A DNA stretch of 29,405 bases from Chara braunii (Eukaryota > Streptophyta > Charophyceae > Charales > Characeae), in NCBI GenBank assembly GCA_003427395.1, contig BFEA01000078.1, forward strand, positions 3,400,971 through 3,430,375. The letters run 5' to 3'. Of this stretch, positions 29,338-29,405 are shown one piece after another (within the stretch, counting starts at the first letter, position 1; each line of letters starts with the position of its first letter). Below the pieces are notes generated by a model. The model had not been told where the DNA came from. It saw only the letters and a list, made by a program, of their open reading frames with translations, and did no database searches. Both the position numbers and the translations under genes were made by a program.

Positions 29338-29405
<68 letters not shown>
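29291..29405. repeat. (TG)n microsatellite
   Basis: TG dinucleotide tract with a few interruptions near 29311-29341, running to the window edge. Confidence 0.95.

Overview
This window looks like transposon-rich intergenic DNA from a streptophyte nuclear genome. The supporting features are a plant-type L1 LINE with a zf-RVT-like C-terminus, Ty3/gypsy elements (one a chromovirus primed by initiator tRNA-Met), Harbinger-like MITEs, very long GA/CT/TG microsatellites and an assembly gap inside a GA tract. A charophyte alga such as Chara is my best guess, but that is inference and the sequence alone does not prove it. Almost everything recognisable is a decayed mobile element. Only one gene looks like an ordinary host gene.

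Layout. 1-410: (ATCA)n, T-rich and GC-rich low-complexity DNA. 411 to about 7000 (minus strand): an L1-like LINE with a poly(A) tail, an open ORF1 (5415-6947) and a broken ORF2 (719-4952: endonuclease, reverse transcriptase, zf-RVT-like tail). About 8048-8571: a cluster of small elements, namely a tRNA-like SINE head, two inverted repeats, and two oppositely oriented MITEs with TAA and TTA target duplications. 8611-10150: a secreted DUF4360-type protein (9193-9840) with a TATA box upstream and imperfect tandem duplications on both sides. 10151-11630: microsatellites and featureless DNA.

11631-19664: a complete but dead chromovirus (LTR, primer-binding site, 1.4-kb leader, gag, pol, chromodomain, polypurine tract, LTR). 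Its leader holds an array of ten TTGACC motifs at 10-13 bp steps, and most of its reverse transcriptase is deleted. 19843-21350 (minus): a decayed reverse transcriptase of the GxPMG type (Penelope-like group or a relative). 21882-22280: a short inverted-terminal element with three CCGAACATGTTCGG-like palindromes and a GT-rich G-quadruplex tract. 23255-27160: a second, different gypsy element whose RNase H and integrase core are replaced by GC-rich and (ATTG)n DNA, followed by an unrecognised 212-codon ORF. 27480-28386: an AT-rich element with 16-bp perfect terminal inverted repeats. 28388-29405: weak coding remnants, a CCCGTTGAA inverted array, two G-boxes and a (TG)n tract.

The genes do not form one pathway. 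The window records successive insertions and decay. The most unusual points are the W-box-like array in the chromovirus leader, the paired MITEs just upstream of the only host gene, and the two unclassified inverted-repeat elements.
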